Below are positions 15,480 to 26,827 of a DNA stretch of 64,000 nucleotides, one piece after another. Positions within the stretch are counted from its first letter, which is position 1; the number at the start of each line of letters is the position of its first letter. A program made the translations under genes and the position numbers. Origin of the DNA: Rothia nasimurium (GTDB lineage: Bacteria > Actinomycetota > Actinomycetes > Actinomycetales > Micrococcaceae); contig NZ_CAKMTD010000010.1 in NCBI RefSeq assembly GCF_928391935.1, positions 16,444 through 80,443 of the forward strand, given 5' to 3'. The notes beneath the pieces were generated by a model. The model ran no database searches. It saw only the letters and a list, made by a program, of their open reading frames with translations, and was not told where the DNA came from.

Positions 15480-15660
15480 AGCCTGTGGTTTCGCCCACCG
15501 GACGCAAAAGACTTTCAAGCGATACTTGAAACCTGCTAGGTGATCTGCCAAGACCAGCCAGTCATCTAACCCCGCCATCTCAGTTCCCTGAACGGACGCG
15601 GGCGGGGCCACCCGGGGCACGACGAGAGGTTGCGGCCTGTCAGCTGGGCACTCAAGTGTT
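15480..15660 (-). pseudogene. Probable remnant of a copy of the 10425-11471 gene
   Basis: On the minus strand the translation contains PADRPQPLVVPRVAPPASVQ, similar to PADKPQPPVTPPAAPSAPVD in the N-terminus of the protein at 10425-11471. It runs directly into VQGTEM, similar to VQGTEV near that protein's C-terminus. The DNA around the second match also agrees (GTTCAGGGAACTGAG against GTTCAAGGAACTGAG). This fits a duplicated gene with most of its middle deleted. The match is short and by eye. Confidence 0.45.
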
Positions 15661-15673
15661 GAAAACGACGAAC

Positions 15674-15730
15674 GCCCACCTTTCTTTCGAATGCCCGTAA
15701 ATTTTACGGACGCTTGAAAGAAAGGTGGGC
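15674..15730. repeat. Inverted repeat beside IS6100
   Basis: GCCCACCTTTCTTTC (15674-15688) and GAAAGAAAGGTGGGC (15716-15730) are perfect 15-bp arms; the loop contains a second palindrome, CCGTAAATTTTACGG (15695-15709). Probably a terminator or operator of the disrupted region. Confidence 0.75.
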
Positions 15731-15740
15731 ACACAGCACA

Positions 15741-15748
15741 CCCAAGGT
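15741..15748. repeat. 8-bp target-site duplication, left
   Basis: CCCAAGGT directly left of IS6100; the same 8 bp recurs at 16730-16737, beyond the duplicated right end. Eight bases is the usual duplication of the IS6 family. Confidence 0.9.
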
Positions 15749-16628
15749 GGCTCTGTTGCAAAGATTGGCGGCAGTCAGAGGTAGGCTGTCGCTCTGCGCC
15801 GATCAGGCGGCTGCTGCGAAATGGTGGTTGAGCATGCCCATGGCCTCCGTCAGCGCCGAGGGCCCAATGCCAAAAGCTCTCTCCACAAGGCGCACCTCGC
15901 CCCTGATGCCGGGCTGCAGGCACCAGGGGCGAGCCTGTCCTTTGCGCAGGGCTCGCATGACTTCGAATCCCTTGATCGTGGCATAGGCCGTGGGGATCGA
16001 TTTGAAACCGCGCACCGGCTTGATCAGTATCTTGAGCTTTCCGTGATCGGCCTCGATCACGTTATTGAGATACTTCACCTGCCGGTGGGCCGTCTCCCGG
16101 TCCAGCTTTCCTTCGCGCTTCAATTCGGTGATCGCTGCACCATAGCTCGGCGCTTTGTCGGTATTGAGCGTGGCAGGCTTTTCCCAGTGCTTCAGGCCTC
16201 GCAGGGCCTTGCCCAGGAACCGCTTCGCTGCCTTGGCGCTGCGGGTCGGCGACAGGTAGAAATCGATCGTGTCGCCCCGCTTGTCGACTGCCCGGTACAG
16301 GTAGGTCCACTTGCCCCGCACCTTGACGTAGGTTTCATCCAGGCGCCAGCTCGGATCAAAGCCACGCCGCCAGAACCAGCGCAGCCGCTTCTCCATCTCC
16401 GGGGCGTAGCACTGGACCCAGCGATAGATCGTCGTATGGTCGACCGAAATGCCGCGTTCCGCCAGCATTTCCTCAAGGTCGCGATAGCTGATCGGATAGC
16501 GACAATACCAGCGCACCGCCCACAGGATCACATCACCCTGGAAATGGCGCCACTTGAAATCCGTCATCGTTCCGTCCGTCCAATCTCCGCCAAGCATGCT
16601 CAAGCTTCACGATTTTTGCAACAGAGCC
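15749..16628 (-). mobile_element. IS6100 (IS6 family), complete
   Basis: Exactly 880 bp, bounded by GGCTCTGTTGCAAA (15749) and its inverse TTTGCAACAGAGCC (ending 16628), with an intact transposase. Size, ends and protein match IS6100 as I know it from Mycobacterium fortuitum and class 1 integrons. Its codon use and GC pattern differ from the neighbours, indicating recent acquisition. Confidence 0.97.
15803..16567 (-). CDS. tnpA: IS6100 transposase (DDE, IS6 family)
   Basis: 254 residues from ATG 16567 (MTDFKWRHFQGDVILWAVRW). An N-terminal helix-turn-helix (YRDLEEMLAERGISVDHTTIYRW) is followed by the DDE catalytic core: D in WRLDETYVKV, D in LNTDKAPSYG, and E in NNVIEADHGKLK. It catalyses replicative cointegrate transposition. 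The reading frame is complete, so the element is probably active. The extra 101 bp of IS end sequence lies upstream of this gene. Confidence 0.96.
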   Translation of the reverse strand: MTDFKWRHFQGDVILWAVRWYCRYPISYRDLEEMLAERGISVDHTTIYRWVQCYAPEMEKRLRWFWRRGFDPSWRLDETYVKVRGKWTYLYRAVDKRGDTIDFYLSPTRSAKAAKRFLGKALRGLKHWEKPATLNTDKAPSYGAAITELKREGKLDRETAHRQVKYLNNVIEADHGKLKILIKPVRGFKSIPTAYATIKGFEVMRALRKGQARPWCLQPGIRGEVRLVERAFGIGPSALTEAMGMLNHHFAAAA

Positions 16629-16729
16629 TCACATCACCCTGGAAATGGCGCCACTTGAAATCCGTCATCGTTCCGTCCGTCCAATCTCCGCCAAGCATGC
16701 TCAAGCTTCACGATTTTTGCAACAGAGCC
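16629..16729 (-). repeat. Duplicated 101-bp terminus of IS6100
   Basis: Identical to 16528-16628 and joined to it head-to-tail, ending in a second copy of the terminal inverted repeat (ACAGAGCC at 16722-16729). The 8-bp target duplication lies outside this second copy, so the duplicated end belongs to the inserted unit or arose inside it afterwards. Confidence 0.93.
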
Positions 16730-16737
16730 CCCAAGGT
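16730..16737. repeat. 8-bp target-site duplication, right
   Basis: CCCAAGGT, matching 15741-15748. Confidence 0.9.
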
Positions 16738-17188
16738 GCCCAGAACCCCACCATCCTGCGCATGCAAAAGGACCCCCAGTCTTTCGATTGGGGGTTCCTC
16801 ACCAAATTTAATTCGGCGATGACCTACTCTCCCACACCATGAGGCAAACTTTTCCGAGCGAGCGAGGAAAATAAAAGTTTGCCGAATCGACGAAGCCGTT
16901 AGAAACACACACCAGGAGCCACAAACCGTCCACACCCGGGCATGAACAACCAAGAAGAAACAGAAAACCCCAGCCATCAGACTGGGGTTCCTCACCAAAT
17001 TTAATTCGGCGATAATCCACTCTCCTGCTGTCGCCTGTGCGGATGAGCGCCGGGATTCCGAGCGAGCGAGGAAGAATAATCCCGGCGCGAATCGGCCGAG
17101 CCTGCGAGGCCGTCGGCGCCCCGTGCCACCCCAGGCACTGCCCCGCGCATACAAAAAAGGAACCCCAGTCTTTCGACTGGGGTTCCTT
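16738..17188 (-). repeat. Array 2: 5S rRNA tails, hairpins and terminators
   Basis: Same architecture as array 1. Hairpins lie at 16843-16883 (GGCAAACTTTT stem) and 17047-17088 (GCGCCGGGATT stem), both with the CCGAGCGAGCGAGG loop. 5S tails lie near 16807-16838 and 16998-17035. Terminators lie at 16769-16799, 16966-16992 and 17157-17188. The one at 16966-16992 is a hybrid: its left half matches the terminator at 11725-11754 and its right half the 5S terminators. ORFs across it are repeat artefacts. Confidence 0.8.
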
Positions 17189-17198
17189 ACCAAATTTA

Positions 17199-17316
17199 AT
17201 TCGGCGATGACCTACTCTCCCACACCGTCGCCAGTGCAGTACCATCGGCGCTAAGAGCCTTAACTTCCGGGTTCGGGATGGGACCGGGTGTTTCCCTCTT
17301 GCTATAATCACCGAAG
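17199..17316 (-). rRNA. rrf: 5S ribosomal RNA (copy 2)
   Basis: Same sequence as 12537-12654, complete, with a terminator at 17157-17188. No large rRNA genes are nearby; it follows tRNA-Ala by 2-3 nt. Confidence 0.93.
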
Positions 17317-17318
17317 AG

Positions 17319-17391
17319 TGGAGGCGAGGGGACTCGAACCCCTAACCCCCTGCTTGCAAAGCAGGTGCGCTACCAATTGCGCCACGCCCCC
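17319..17391 (-). tRNA. alaT: tRNA-Ala (TGC), copy 2
   Basis: Identical to the copy at 12657-12729: anticodon TGC, G3:U70, no encoded CCA. It lies downstream of the DLW-39 micropeptide gene and tRNA-Ile, the common actinobacterial arrangement behind gyrA. Confidence 0.95.
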
Positions 17392-17403
17392 ATCGGGTGC
17401 TAC

Positions 17404-17523
17404 CTATGAAATTTTGTCTGTAGCTTCTTCCCAAGTCTTTTTATTCTCTTGAGAATTCTTGGCTTGTTTCGCTGCGACAGTTGCTAGGACTGCGGCGATT
17501 GCGATTGTCATAAATTTCTTCAT
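17404..17523 (-). CDS. DLW-39-family-like micropeptide
   Basis: 39 residues: a short hydrophobic N-terminal helix (MKKFMTIAIAAVLATVAA) and a charged tail ending NKKTWEEATDKIS. Tiny proteins with this layout and a conserved tryptophan near the C-terminus lie between tRNA-Ile and tRNA-Ala, or next to DUF3566, in many actinobacteria (DLW-39 family). Here the motif reads KTW instead of DLW. An AAAGG ribosome site precedes the ATG. Function is unknown. Confidence 0.75.
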   Translation of the reverse strand: MKKFMTIAIAAVLATVAAKQAKNSQENKKTWEEATDKIS

Positions 17524-17542
17524 GTCAACCTTTCAACCAAGG

Positions 17543-17619
17543 TGGTGGGCGTACCAGGAATTGAACCTGGGACCTCTACATTATCAGTGTAGCGCTCTAA
17601 CCGTCTGAGCTATACGCCC
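17543..17619 (-). tRNA. ileT: tRNA-Ile (GAT)
   Basis: 77 nt on the minus strand including an encoded CCA. Acceptor GGGCGTA/TACGCCC, anticodon loop CTGATAAT gives GAT, T-loop GGTTCAATTCC. It follows gyrA-DUF3566 as in most actinobacteria. Confidence 0.97.
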
Positions 17620-17726
17620 TTGGTGTTCATCAGAACGAGATATAACTTTACACAGGTTTTCACCCCTTGCCAAATTGAAACGGCGTGTTCTGAGACACAG
17701 TCCTTTCGGGGTGTTTAAAAGGTTCG

Positions 17727-17757
17727 TGGCGCCCTACTTGAGGCAGGGCGCCACGGG
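17727..17757 (-). terminator. Terminator of the gyrB-gyrA-DUF3566 unit
   Basis: CGTGGCGCCCT / AGGGCGCCACG, 11-bp perfect arms around a 9-nt loop, 22 bp past the DUF3566 stop. Confidence 0.8.
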
Positions 17758-17779
17758 TTTCAAGAGTGTCTCACTGGGC

Positions 17780-18292
17780 TTATTCGTCGGTGAGGGTCAC
17801 ACCAATACCGCCGACGAGGCGGGCTGCTACGTTGTAGAGCATGGCGGCGAGGGCTCCGAGAATCGTTATCAGAACAACGTTCACTACAGAAATGATGGTG
17901 CTGTAGAGAGCCACCTGGCCGAGTGACAGGTATTCAGAGATGTCAACGGCGTTGCTGGTGGTGCCGAGTAGCTGCAGTAGGTCGTTGAGGCTCTGGAAGG
18001 CGCCCGTGGCCTGCATGACGAGCCAGAGAATAACGGCTGCTACGACAGTAACGATACCGATGGCTACCGACAGCAGGAAAGCCAGCTTGGCGACGGAGAA
18101 GGTGTCTACCTTTGCGACGACCAGGCGGGCGCGGCGGATCTTGGATCGGGGCGCAGGACGTACGAGGGGCTTGCGCTGGCCTCCGGGGGCGACGCCGCCT
18201 TGGGGGCGAGCCTGCGGGCGGCCCTTACCCTGGGCTGCGCGAGGGGTTCCTGTGCGCGGCGCGGGGCGGGCTGCGGTGCTGTTACTGCTCAC
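17780..18292 (-). CDS. DUF3566 membrane protein
   Basis: 170 residues. A Pro/Arg/Gly-rich basic cytoplasmic N-terminus (1-50) is followed by the conserved [27 protein letters not shown] block with the first membrane helix (about 68-95) and a second helix near residues 132-160. This is the DUF3566 protein found directly after gyrA across actinobacteria; its role is unknown. Its start overlaps the gyrA stop by 11 bp, so translation is coupled. Confidence 0.93.
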   Translation of the reverse strand: MSSNSTAARPAPRTGTPRAAQGKGRPQARPQGGVAPGGQRKPLVRPAPRSKIRRARLVVAKVDTFSVAKLAFLLSVAIGIVTVVAAVILWLVMQATGAFQSLNDLLQLLGTTSNAVDISEYLSLGQVALYSTIISVVNVVLITILGALAAMLYNVAARLVGGIGVTLTDE

Positions 18293-20933
18293 TCTTACCT
18301 CCAGTGGTGTCTGCGGTTTCTAGGTCCGCCGGTATGGTCTTGTTTTCTAAAGTTACTTCATCTACCGACTTTTCGTCGCTTTCGGCGCTGTTTTCGTCGG
18401 TGTTGTCTGACTCATCGAGGTTACGTTCGTAGTTGCGGGCAACTTCGAGGATTTCGTCGTTCTTGCCGGGTTTGGCGAAGATGACGCCCATGGTGTCGCG
18501 ACCCTTGGCGGGTACTTCTGAGACTGCGGTTCGGACGACTTTGCCGGACTGCATGACGACCATGACTTCGTCCTCTTCGCTCACAATAAGGCCGCCGACG
18601 AGGTCGCCGCGGTCTTCTGCCAGCTTGGCGACCTTGATACCGAGGCCGCCTCGGCCTTGGACGCGGTACTGGTCGACCTGGGTGCGCTTGGCGTAGCCGC
18701 CTGCGGTGACGACGAAGACGTAGGAGTCGTCGGTGACGACGTTGGCTGAGAGTAGCTCGTCGCCGTCACGGAACTTCATGCCGGTGACGCCGGAGGTTGC
18801 GCGGCCCATGGGGCGCAGGGCTTCGTCGGTGGCGGTGAAGCGCAGGGACTGGCCTTGGCGGGAGATGAGGAGCAGGTCGTCTTCGGCGCTGGCCAGCTGG
18901 GCTGAGACGAGTTCGTCGCCGTCGCGCAGGTTGATGGCGATGACGCCGGCAGTGCGGTTGGTGTCGTAGTCCGACAGGGCGGTTTTCTTCACCAGGCCGT
19001 TCTTGGTGGCCAGGATCAGGTAGGGGGCGTCCTCGTAGGACTTGAGTTCCATGACCTTGGCGATGGTTTCTTCGGGTTGGAAGGCCAGGAGGTTAGCCAC
19101 GTGCTGGCCCTTGGCGTCGCGGCCGGCTTCCATGAGTTCGTAGGCCTTGGTGCGGTAGACGCGACCCAGGTTGGTGAAGAAGAGGATCCAAGAGTGGGTG
19201 GAGGTGACGAAGAAGTGCTGGACGACGTCGTCCCCGCGCAGGGAGGCACCCTTGATGCCCTTGCCGCCGCGGTGCTGGGAGCGGTACTGGTCGCTGCGGG
19301 TGCGCTTGACGTAGCCGCCGCGGGTGATGGTGACGACCATTTCTTCCTCGGGGATGAGGTCTTCCATGGACATGTCGCCGTCATAACCCATGAGGATCTT
19401 GGTGCGGCGTTCGTCGCCGAATCGGCCGACGATTTCGGCCAGTTCTTCGGAGATGATGGCACGCTGGCGGTCTTCAGAGGCAATGATTGCGTTGTATTCG
19501 TCGATCATGCGCATGAGCTCGTCGTGGCGGTCCTGGATCTTCTGGCGTTCCAGGGCGGCCAGGCGGCGCAGCTGCATGTTCAGGATTGCCTGGGCCTGGG
19601 CTTCGTCGATGTCGAGGAAGTCCATGAGGCCGGTGCGGGCGTCGTCGGCGGTGGGGGAGCGGCGGATCAGGGCGATAACCTCGTCGAGGGCGTCGAGGGC
19701 CTTGAGCAGGCCGCGCAGGATATGCGCTTCTTCTTCGGCCTGACGCAGACGGTAGCGGGTGCGGCGCACGATAACTTCGAGCTGGTGGTTGACCCAGTGG
19801 CGGATGAAGGCATCCAGGGAGAGGGTGCGGGGCACGCCGTCCACGATGGCCAGCATGTTGGCTGAGAAGTTTTCCTGTAGCTGGGTGTGCTTGTAGAGGT
19901 TGTTCAGCACCACCTTGGGCACGGCGTCGCGCTTGAGGACGATCACCAGGCGCTGTCCGGTGCGACCGGAGGTTTCATCGCGCAGGTCAGCAATGCCGGT
20001 GATTTTGCCGTCCTTGACCAGTTCGGCAATCTTGATGGCCAGGTTGTCGGGGTTGGCCTGGTAGGGCAGTTCGGTGACGACCAGGCAGGTACGGCCCTGG
20101 ATTTCTTCGACATTGACCACAGCCCGCATGGTGATGGAGCCGCGACCGGTGCGGTAGGCCTGTTCGATTCCCTTGTGGCCCAGGATGGTGGCGCCGGTGG
20201 GGAAGTCGGGGCCCTTGATACGGGCAATAAGGGCTTCGAGGAGTTCCTCATTGGTGGCGTCGGGGTTCTGCAGGAACCATTGCACACCGTCGGCCACCTC
20301 GCGCAGGTTATGCGGCGGAATGTTGGTGGCCATACCGACGGCAATACCCGAGGAGCCGTTGACCAGCAGGTTGGGAATACGGGAGGGCAGGACGACCGGT
20401 TCCTGGTTTTTGCCGTCGTAGTTGGGCTGGAAGTCTACGGCGTCCTCGTTGATGTCTCGCACCATTTCGAGGGCCAGGGGGGCCATCTTGGTTTCGGTGT
20501 AACGGGGAGCCGCTGCACCGTCGTTACCGGGGGAGCCGAAGTTACCCTGACCGAGAGCCAGCGGGTAGCGCATGACCCAGTCCTGGATCAGGCGCACCAG
20601 GGTGTCGTAGATAGCGGCGTCGCCGTGGGGGTGGTATTGACCCATGACTTCGCCGACGACGCGGGCGCACTTGTTGAAGGATCGCTCGGGGCGGTAGCCG
20701 CCGTCGTACATGGCGTAGATGACGCGACGGTGGACGGGCTTGAGGCCGTCACGGACGTCGGGTAGGGCGCGGCCGATGATGACGGCCATGGCGTAGTCCA
20801 GGTAGGAGCGTTCCATTTCTGAACGCAGGTCGACAACCTCGACGTTGCCCCCGGGGGGTGCGGCGTCGGTGGTGGCGGGAATGATCTCGCCGTCGACGGG
20901 CTGGTGTGAGCTAGTGGTGTTCTCGTCGCTCAT
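18282..20933 (-). CDS. gyrA: DNA gyrase subunit A
   Basis: 883 residues. Breakage-reunion domain with the catalytic tyrosine in APRYTETKM, the quinolone-resistance region [15 protein letters not shown], and the GyrA box in the C-terminal beta-pinwheel ([10 protein letters not shown]). With GyrB it introduces negative supercoils using ATP. The position equivalent to E. coli Ser83 is alanine, as in mycobacteria. The acidic Ser/Asp-rich tail ([19 protein letters not shown]) is longer than usual. It lies 75 bp after gyrB, in one operon with DUF3566. Confidence 0.98.
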   Translation of the reverse strand: MSDENTTSSHQPVDGEIIPATTDAAPPGGNVEVVDLRSEMERSYLDYAMAVIIGRALPDVRDGLKPVHRRVIYAMYDGGYRPERSFNKCARVVGEVMGQYHPHGDAAIYDTLVRLIQDWVMRYPLALGQGNFGSPGNDGAAAPRYTETKMAPLALEMVRDINEDAVDFQPNYDGKNQEPVVLPSRIPNLLVNGSSGIAVGMATNIPPHNLREVADGVQWFLQNPDATNEELLEALIARIKGPDFPTGATILGHKGIEQAYRTGRGSITMRAVVNVEEIQGRTCLVVTELPYQANPDNLAIKIAELVKDGKITGIADLRDETSGRTGQRLVIVLKRDAVPKVVLNNLYKHTQLQENFSANMLAIVDGVPRTLSLDAFIRHWVNHQLEVIVRRTRYRLRQAEEEAHILRGLLKALDALDEVIALIRRSPTADDARTGLMDFLDIDEAQAQAILNMQLRRLAALERQKIQDRHDELMRMIDEYNAIIASEDRQRAIISEELAEIVGRFGDERRTKILMGYDGDMSMEDLIPEEEMVVTITRGGYVKRTRSDQYRSQHRGGKGIKGASLRGDDVVQHFFVTSTHSWILFFTNLGRVYRTKAYELMEAGRDAKGQHVANLLAFQPEETIAKVMELKSYEDAPYLILATKNGLVKKTALSDYDTNRTAGVIAINLRDGDELVSAQLASAEDDLLLISRQGQSLRFTATDEALRPMGRATSGVTGMKFRDGDELLSANVVTDDSYVFVVTAGGYAKRTQVDQYRVQGRGGLGIKVAKLAEDRGDLVGGLIVSEEDEVMVVMQSGKVVRTAVSEVPAKGRDTMGVIFAKPGKNDEILEVARNYERNLDESDNTDENSAESDEKSVDEVTLENKTIPADLETADTTGGKSEQ

Positions 20934-21008
20934 AAATTCCTCTGTTCGTATCCTTGACTTCTTTTATTCCTTAAGGGTTATATATCGCATTTTTCATGCG
21001 CAAACCCT

Positions 21009-23361
<2,353 letters not shown>

Positions 23362-23973
23362 TTATCCGTAGGTGTCGCGGGGGCCTCGCCCGCCGGGCAC
23401 CCGGTAGCGGCCCTTCTTCCAGGTGGGGGCGTTGGGGCCAAAGGCCTTGATGTCGGTAACGACGTCATCCCCCAGTTCGCTGTTGAAGCGGCGCATGATG
23501 TCGTATTTCATGTGGCGGATTTGTACCGCCCAGGCGGTCGATTCGCAGCGCACGGTCAGCACGCCCTGGTCGAAGCTCTCGGGGGTGGTTTTGTCAGACA
23601 TTTGTTGCCCTACCAGTTCAGGCCATCGGGCCATGACAGATGACACGGCGAGCGGGGTCGTCCAGCCTCGTTCCATGATGATCCGGTTGATGAGGCCGCT
23701 GAGGGCTTGGGGGTCCCGGGCACTGGGGCCGGGGCCAGTGTACCCTCCGAGCTGGTCGCTTGAGCCGGGGGAGCGGTAGGTGCGGACTTTCGTGCCGGGT
23801 TCGGCCGTCATGACCTTGCTGAAGTCTTTGATGATTTTGCGCCCGGCGGCGCCCTTCACCCTGAGTTCTCCTCGGGCTTCTTTGGCAGCCCGGATGCGGG
23901 ATAGCAGGGCGTGTGGGGCGTCTACAGCCTCATCGGAATATTCCGAATTGTATATATCTTCGACGGGATTCAT
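23362..23973 (-). CDS. dciA: DUF721 / DciA-type helicase-loader homologue
   Basis: 203 residues. The C-terminal half carries the DUF721 core (RWPELVGQQMSDKTTPESFDQGVLTVRCESTAWAVQIRHMKYDIM), shared with DciA, the ancestral bacterial DnaB loader. The N-terminal 70 residues are charged and probably disordered. It directly adjoins recF (stop and start touch), and the position recF-DUF721-gyrB is conserved in actinobacteria. Since no dnaC or dnaI is seen here, a role in loading the intein-containing DnaB at oriC is likely, by analogy. Confidence 0.88.
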   Translation of the reverse strand: MNPVEDIYNSEYSDEAVDAPHALLSRIRAAKEARGELRVKGAAGRKIIKDFSKVMTAEPGTKVRTYRSPGSSDQLGGYTGPGPSARDPQALSGLINRIIMERGWTTPLAVSSVMARWPELVGQQMSDKTTPESFDQGVLTVRCESTAWAVQIRHMKYDIMRRFNSELGDDVVTDIKAFGPNAPTWKKGRYRVPGGRGPRDTYG

Positions 23974-25143
23974 TTATTCCCCACCGCTCATATTTCCTGG
24001 TGGGGTTTGGATATGGACCTGGCCAGGCTCTACCTTCACCAGGGTAATCTCCCCTAACTCCTCCGGAATATCACTAGCCACAGCGCAGGTCACCAATACC
24101 TGCTCAGCCCCAGCGACAATAGCCCCCAACCGGTGACGGCGGGCAGTATCAAGCTCTGCAAAGACATCATCCAAAATCAGGATGGGGGAGGAGCCCGGAG
24201 CATCGTTATCTGCCAGGTGGACGTACCAGGCCCCCAGCTTCAAGGCCAAGGCATAGGACCAGCTTTCCCCGTGGGAGGCAAACCCCTTGACCGGAATATT
24301 CCCCAGCTCCAGGGCGATATCATCCCGGTGGGGCCCCAGCAGGGTCACGCCCCGTTCCAGCTCCTCACTACGCTTCTCTACGAAGCTACGCATCATAGCC
24401 TGACGCATATCCTCAACAGACATCAGGGCAGCGCGGGGGAGCACCTCCCCTGAAATCGCCGGAAAAATCGTGGATTCATACGTCACCCCCACAGCTTTAG
24501 ACCCATCAGTCAGCTGCTGGTAGGCCTTCTGCACCTGGGGCAGAAGCAGGTCAAGCGTACGCAACCGGGCCTGCAAGAGGTGGGCACCGACGTCCGCAAG
24601 CTGCTTATTCCACACCTCAAGCGTGTAGAGGTCATCCCCCGCCGAAACCCGACGCGAGCGCATGGATTTGAGCAGGGAGTTGCGTTGCCGCAGGATTTTC
24701 TCGTAATCAGCCCGGTAGGAAGCAACCGAGGGGCGGAGGGAAACAGCTAGGTCATCCAGAAAACGGCGGCGCCCTGCCGGATCTCCCTTGACCAGTTGCA
24801 GGTCCTCGGGGGAGAAAAGCACGGTGCGGGTTACTCCGAGTGCTTCACGGGCCCGGACGGGGGCTGCCCGGTTGATCCGCACCCGGTTGCTTTTGCCCGG
24901 GGCCAGCTCAAATTCCAGGATGGTCTGCTGGTTGCCCCGAATGGTGCGGGTGCGGATGTAGGCGCGGTCAGCGCCCACACGTACCAGCGGGGAATCCTGG
25001 CTGACCCGGTGGGAGGAAAGCTGGGCGGTGTAGTCCACAGCCTCCACGATGTTGGTTTTACCGACTCCGTTAGAGCCGAGAAAGACCGTAACACCGGGGG
25101 TGAGCGGCAGGTTCAGGAGCCGGTAGGTGCGGAAGTCCATCAA
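23974..25143 (-). CDS. recF: DNA replication and repair protein RecF
   Basis: 389 residues, SMC-like ABC ATPase. Walker A GSNGVGKTN is near residue 24, the signature near residue 290 (HGESWSYALALKLG) and Walker B PILILDDVFAELD near residue 325. It loads RecA onto gapped DNA with RecO/RecR. The start MMDFRTYRLLNLPL fits the family, where a short N-terminal strand precedes the P-loop; ATG 25140 is an equal alternative. It is 59 bp after dnaN. The 6-phosphogluconate dehydrogenase gene that lies between dnaN and recF in some relatives is absent. Confidence 0.97.
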   Translation of the reverse strand: MMDFRTYRLLNLPLTPGVTVFLGSNGVGKTNIVEAVDYTAQLSSHRVSQDSPLVRVGADRAYIRTRTIRGNQQTILEFELAPGKSNRVRINRAAPVRAREALGVTRTVLFSPEDLQLVKGDPAGRRRFLDDLAVSLRPSVASYRADYEKILRQRNSLLKSMRSRRVSAGDDLYTLEVWNKQLADVGAHLLQARLRTLDLLLPQVQKAYQQLTDGSKAVGVTYESTIFPAISGEVLPRAALMSVEDMRQAMMRSFVEKRSEELERGVTLLGPHRDDIALELGNIPVKGFASHGESWSYALALKLGAWYVHLADNDAPGSSPILILDDVFAELDTARRHRLGAIVAGAEQVLVTCAVASDIPEELGEITLVKVEPGQVHIQTPPGNMSGGE

Positions 25144-25202
25144 CGATAGGTGGTCGATGTACAGCGCTTACTCCTTGGATGAGGGGTGGGCCCGGGGTGG
25201 CC

Positions 25203-26330
25203 TTAGTTGTTCTGGAGGCGGATCGGCATGAGCAGGTAACGGTAGTTCTTTTCGTCGTCGGCCTGCCAGTCGTCCTGCTCTGAGAGCACGACGGGCTTGC
25301 GGGGGTCGGTGAAGGAGAACCGCACGAACTTGTTGGCGGTGAAGGTGTTCAGGCCTTCTGAGAGGTAGCTGGGGTTGAAAGCGACGGTGATGTCCTCCCC
25401 GTGCAGCTGGGCCTGGATGACTTCGGTAGCCTGGGCGTCCTCGCCGGTGCCGGCGTCCAGGGTGACCTGCCCCTGGGTGAAAGCCAGGCGGACGGGGGTA
25501 TTGCGCTCAGCGACCAGGGAGACGCGGCGGACAGCTTCCATGAGGTCTGAGGTGCGGACGATAGCGTGAACCGGGGTGACCTCGGGGAAGAGGGAACGGA
25601 TCTTGGGGTATTCGCCGTCGACGAGGAGGCTGGTGGTCCGGCGAGAATTTGATTCAAAGCCGATGAGCTCGTGGGCGTCTGACAGGGCGATAGAGAGGTC
25701 GCCTGATCCGCCGAGGGTCTTAGCAACTTCAGAGAGGGTCTTGGCCTTGACCAGGGCTGCAGTTGAGATGGAGCTGTCGGCCGGGGACCAGGTGAGTTCA
25801 CGCATGGCCAGGCGGTAGCGGTCGGTGGCAAGCAGGGTGATCTGGTCACCTTCGATTTCCATACGGACGCCGGTCAGAATCGGTAGGGTGTCGTCCTTGG
25901 AGGCTGCTACCGATACCTGGCTCACGGCCTTTGCAAATTCGCTGCCCTCGACGGTACCTGAAAGGGCAGGGAGGGCCGGAAGTTCGGGGTAGTCAGCTAC
26001 CGGCATGGAGGCCAGGTTGAAGTTTGATGAGCCGCAGGAGAGATGAACCTTACCGTCGCGTAGTTCAAAGAGGACGTCGGCGCGGGGTAGGGAGCGGCAG
26101 ATGTCGGCCAAGAGACGGCCGGAGACGAGAGCTTCGCCTTCTTCTGCGATGTCAGCTTCGATGGTGAGTTTGGCTGAGGTTTCGTAGTCAAAGCTGGCGA
26201 TTGATACTTCCCCGGCTGCTGCTTTGATCATGAGGCCTGACAGGACAGGCACAGGAGGGCGGGGGGAGAGGGATCGAGCGGTCCAGCTTACCGCCTCGGC
26301 CAGAGTATCGCGTTCAACAGTAAATTTCAC
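25203..26330 (-). CDS. dnaN: DNA polymerase III beta subunit (sliding clamp)
   Basis: 375 residues from GTG 26330 (VKFTVERDTLAEAVSW), supported by an AAAGGTG site 5 bp upstream; an upstream start at 26381 would add 17 unlikely residues. Three similar clamp domains are recognisable, with FLLDGEYP-like (SLLVDGEYPKIRSLFP) and the C-terminal YRYLLMPIRLQNN that forms the partner-binding pocket. It encircles DNA and tethers the polymerase. It lies between dnaA and recF in the standard order. Confidence 0.98.
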   Translation of the reverse strand: MKFTVERDTLAEAVSWTARSLSPRPPVPVLSGLMIKAAAGEVSIASFDYETSAKLTIEADIAEEGEALVSGRLLADICRSLPRADVLFELRDGKVHLSCGSSNFNLASMPVADYPELPALPALSGTVEGSEFAKAVSQVSVAASKDDTLPILTGVRMEIEGDQITLLATDRYRLAMRELTWSPADSSISTAALVKAKTLSEVAKTLGGSGDLSIALSDAHELIGFESNSRRTTSLLVDGEYPKIRSLFPEVTPVHAIVRTSDLMEAVRRVSLVAERNTPVRLAFTQGQVTLDAGTGEDAQATEVIQAQLHGEDITVAFNPSYLSEGLNTFTANKFVRFSFTDPRKPVVLSEQDDWQADDEKNYRYLLMPIRLQNN

Positions 26331-26827
26331 TGGAGCACCTTTCAGATGAACAAAGACAAAGCCGTGCAGAGCGCAGGGCATAACTCAGTCTTTCAGTCTA
26401 CCCGAACAGAGCTTGAGGGATTTTGTGTAATTTCAAGAATCTGACACCCCTGAACCTGATGCCTGTCCAGCCGAACTTGTAATTACAGAAACCAGCCCAC
26501 CCGCCGCCGTCCGCAGAGCATTTTTTGTTATTTGACGTTTTTTCTTTAAGGAAAGTAGTGTTAATAGCCCTTGTGAAAACTGTGGAAAACCGGCCACAGC
26601 CTTGCAAACTCAAGGAAGAGCGTGTGAACTGCTTGTGCATAAGGACAGCTCCATCTGTGAATGAATAGTGGATGGATATTTATGCACTCACTGATGTGCA
26701 CAACTTCTGCATATCTATGCACTTAACGTCCACATTAATTCAGGCCTTCTTCATTAAGTTATCCACAGCCCCCAAAAACAGGGCATAACCCGTATTTCCC
26801 CAGGTCAGACCCTGCTCCTGGCCGGAC
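26331..26827. promoter_or_regulatory. oriC part 1: dnaA-dnaN intergenic region
   Basis: About 500 bp without genes. It contains a perfect DnaA box TTATCCACA (26759-26767), several CTGTGGA/CCACAG half-matches near 26580-26600, and an AT-rich stretch (26510-26750) with GTGCATA/TATGCAC repeats that could unwind. It also holds the dnaN promoter. Confidence 0.75.

Larger units (their letters stand above)
17151..17391 (-). repeat. 241-bp direct repeat (tRNA-Ala, 5S, terminator), copy 2
   Basis: Identical by eye to 12489-12729. This copy keeps the ancestral neighbour order (DUF3566, tRNA-Ile, tRNA-Ala), so it is likely the original. Confidence 0.9.

Noticed and set aside
16708..17311. ORFs across array 2 and tRNA/5S genes
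   Set aside because: Same reason as array 1; they overlap intact RNA genes.
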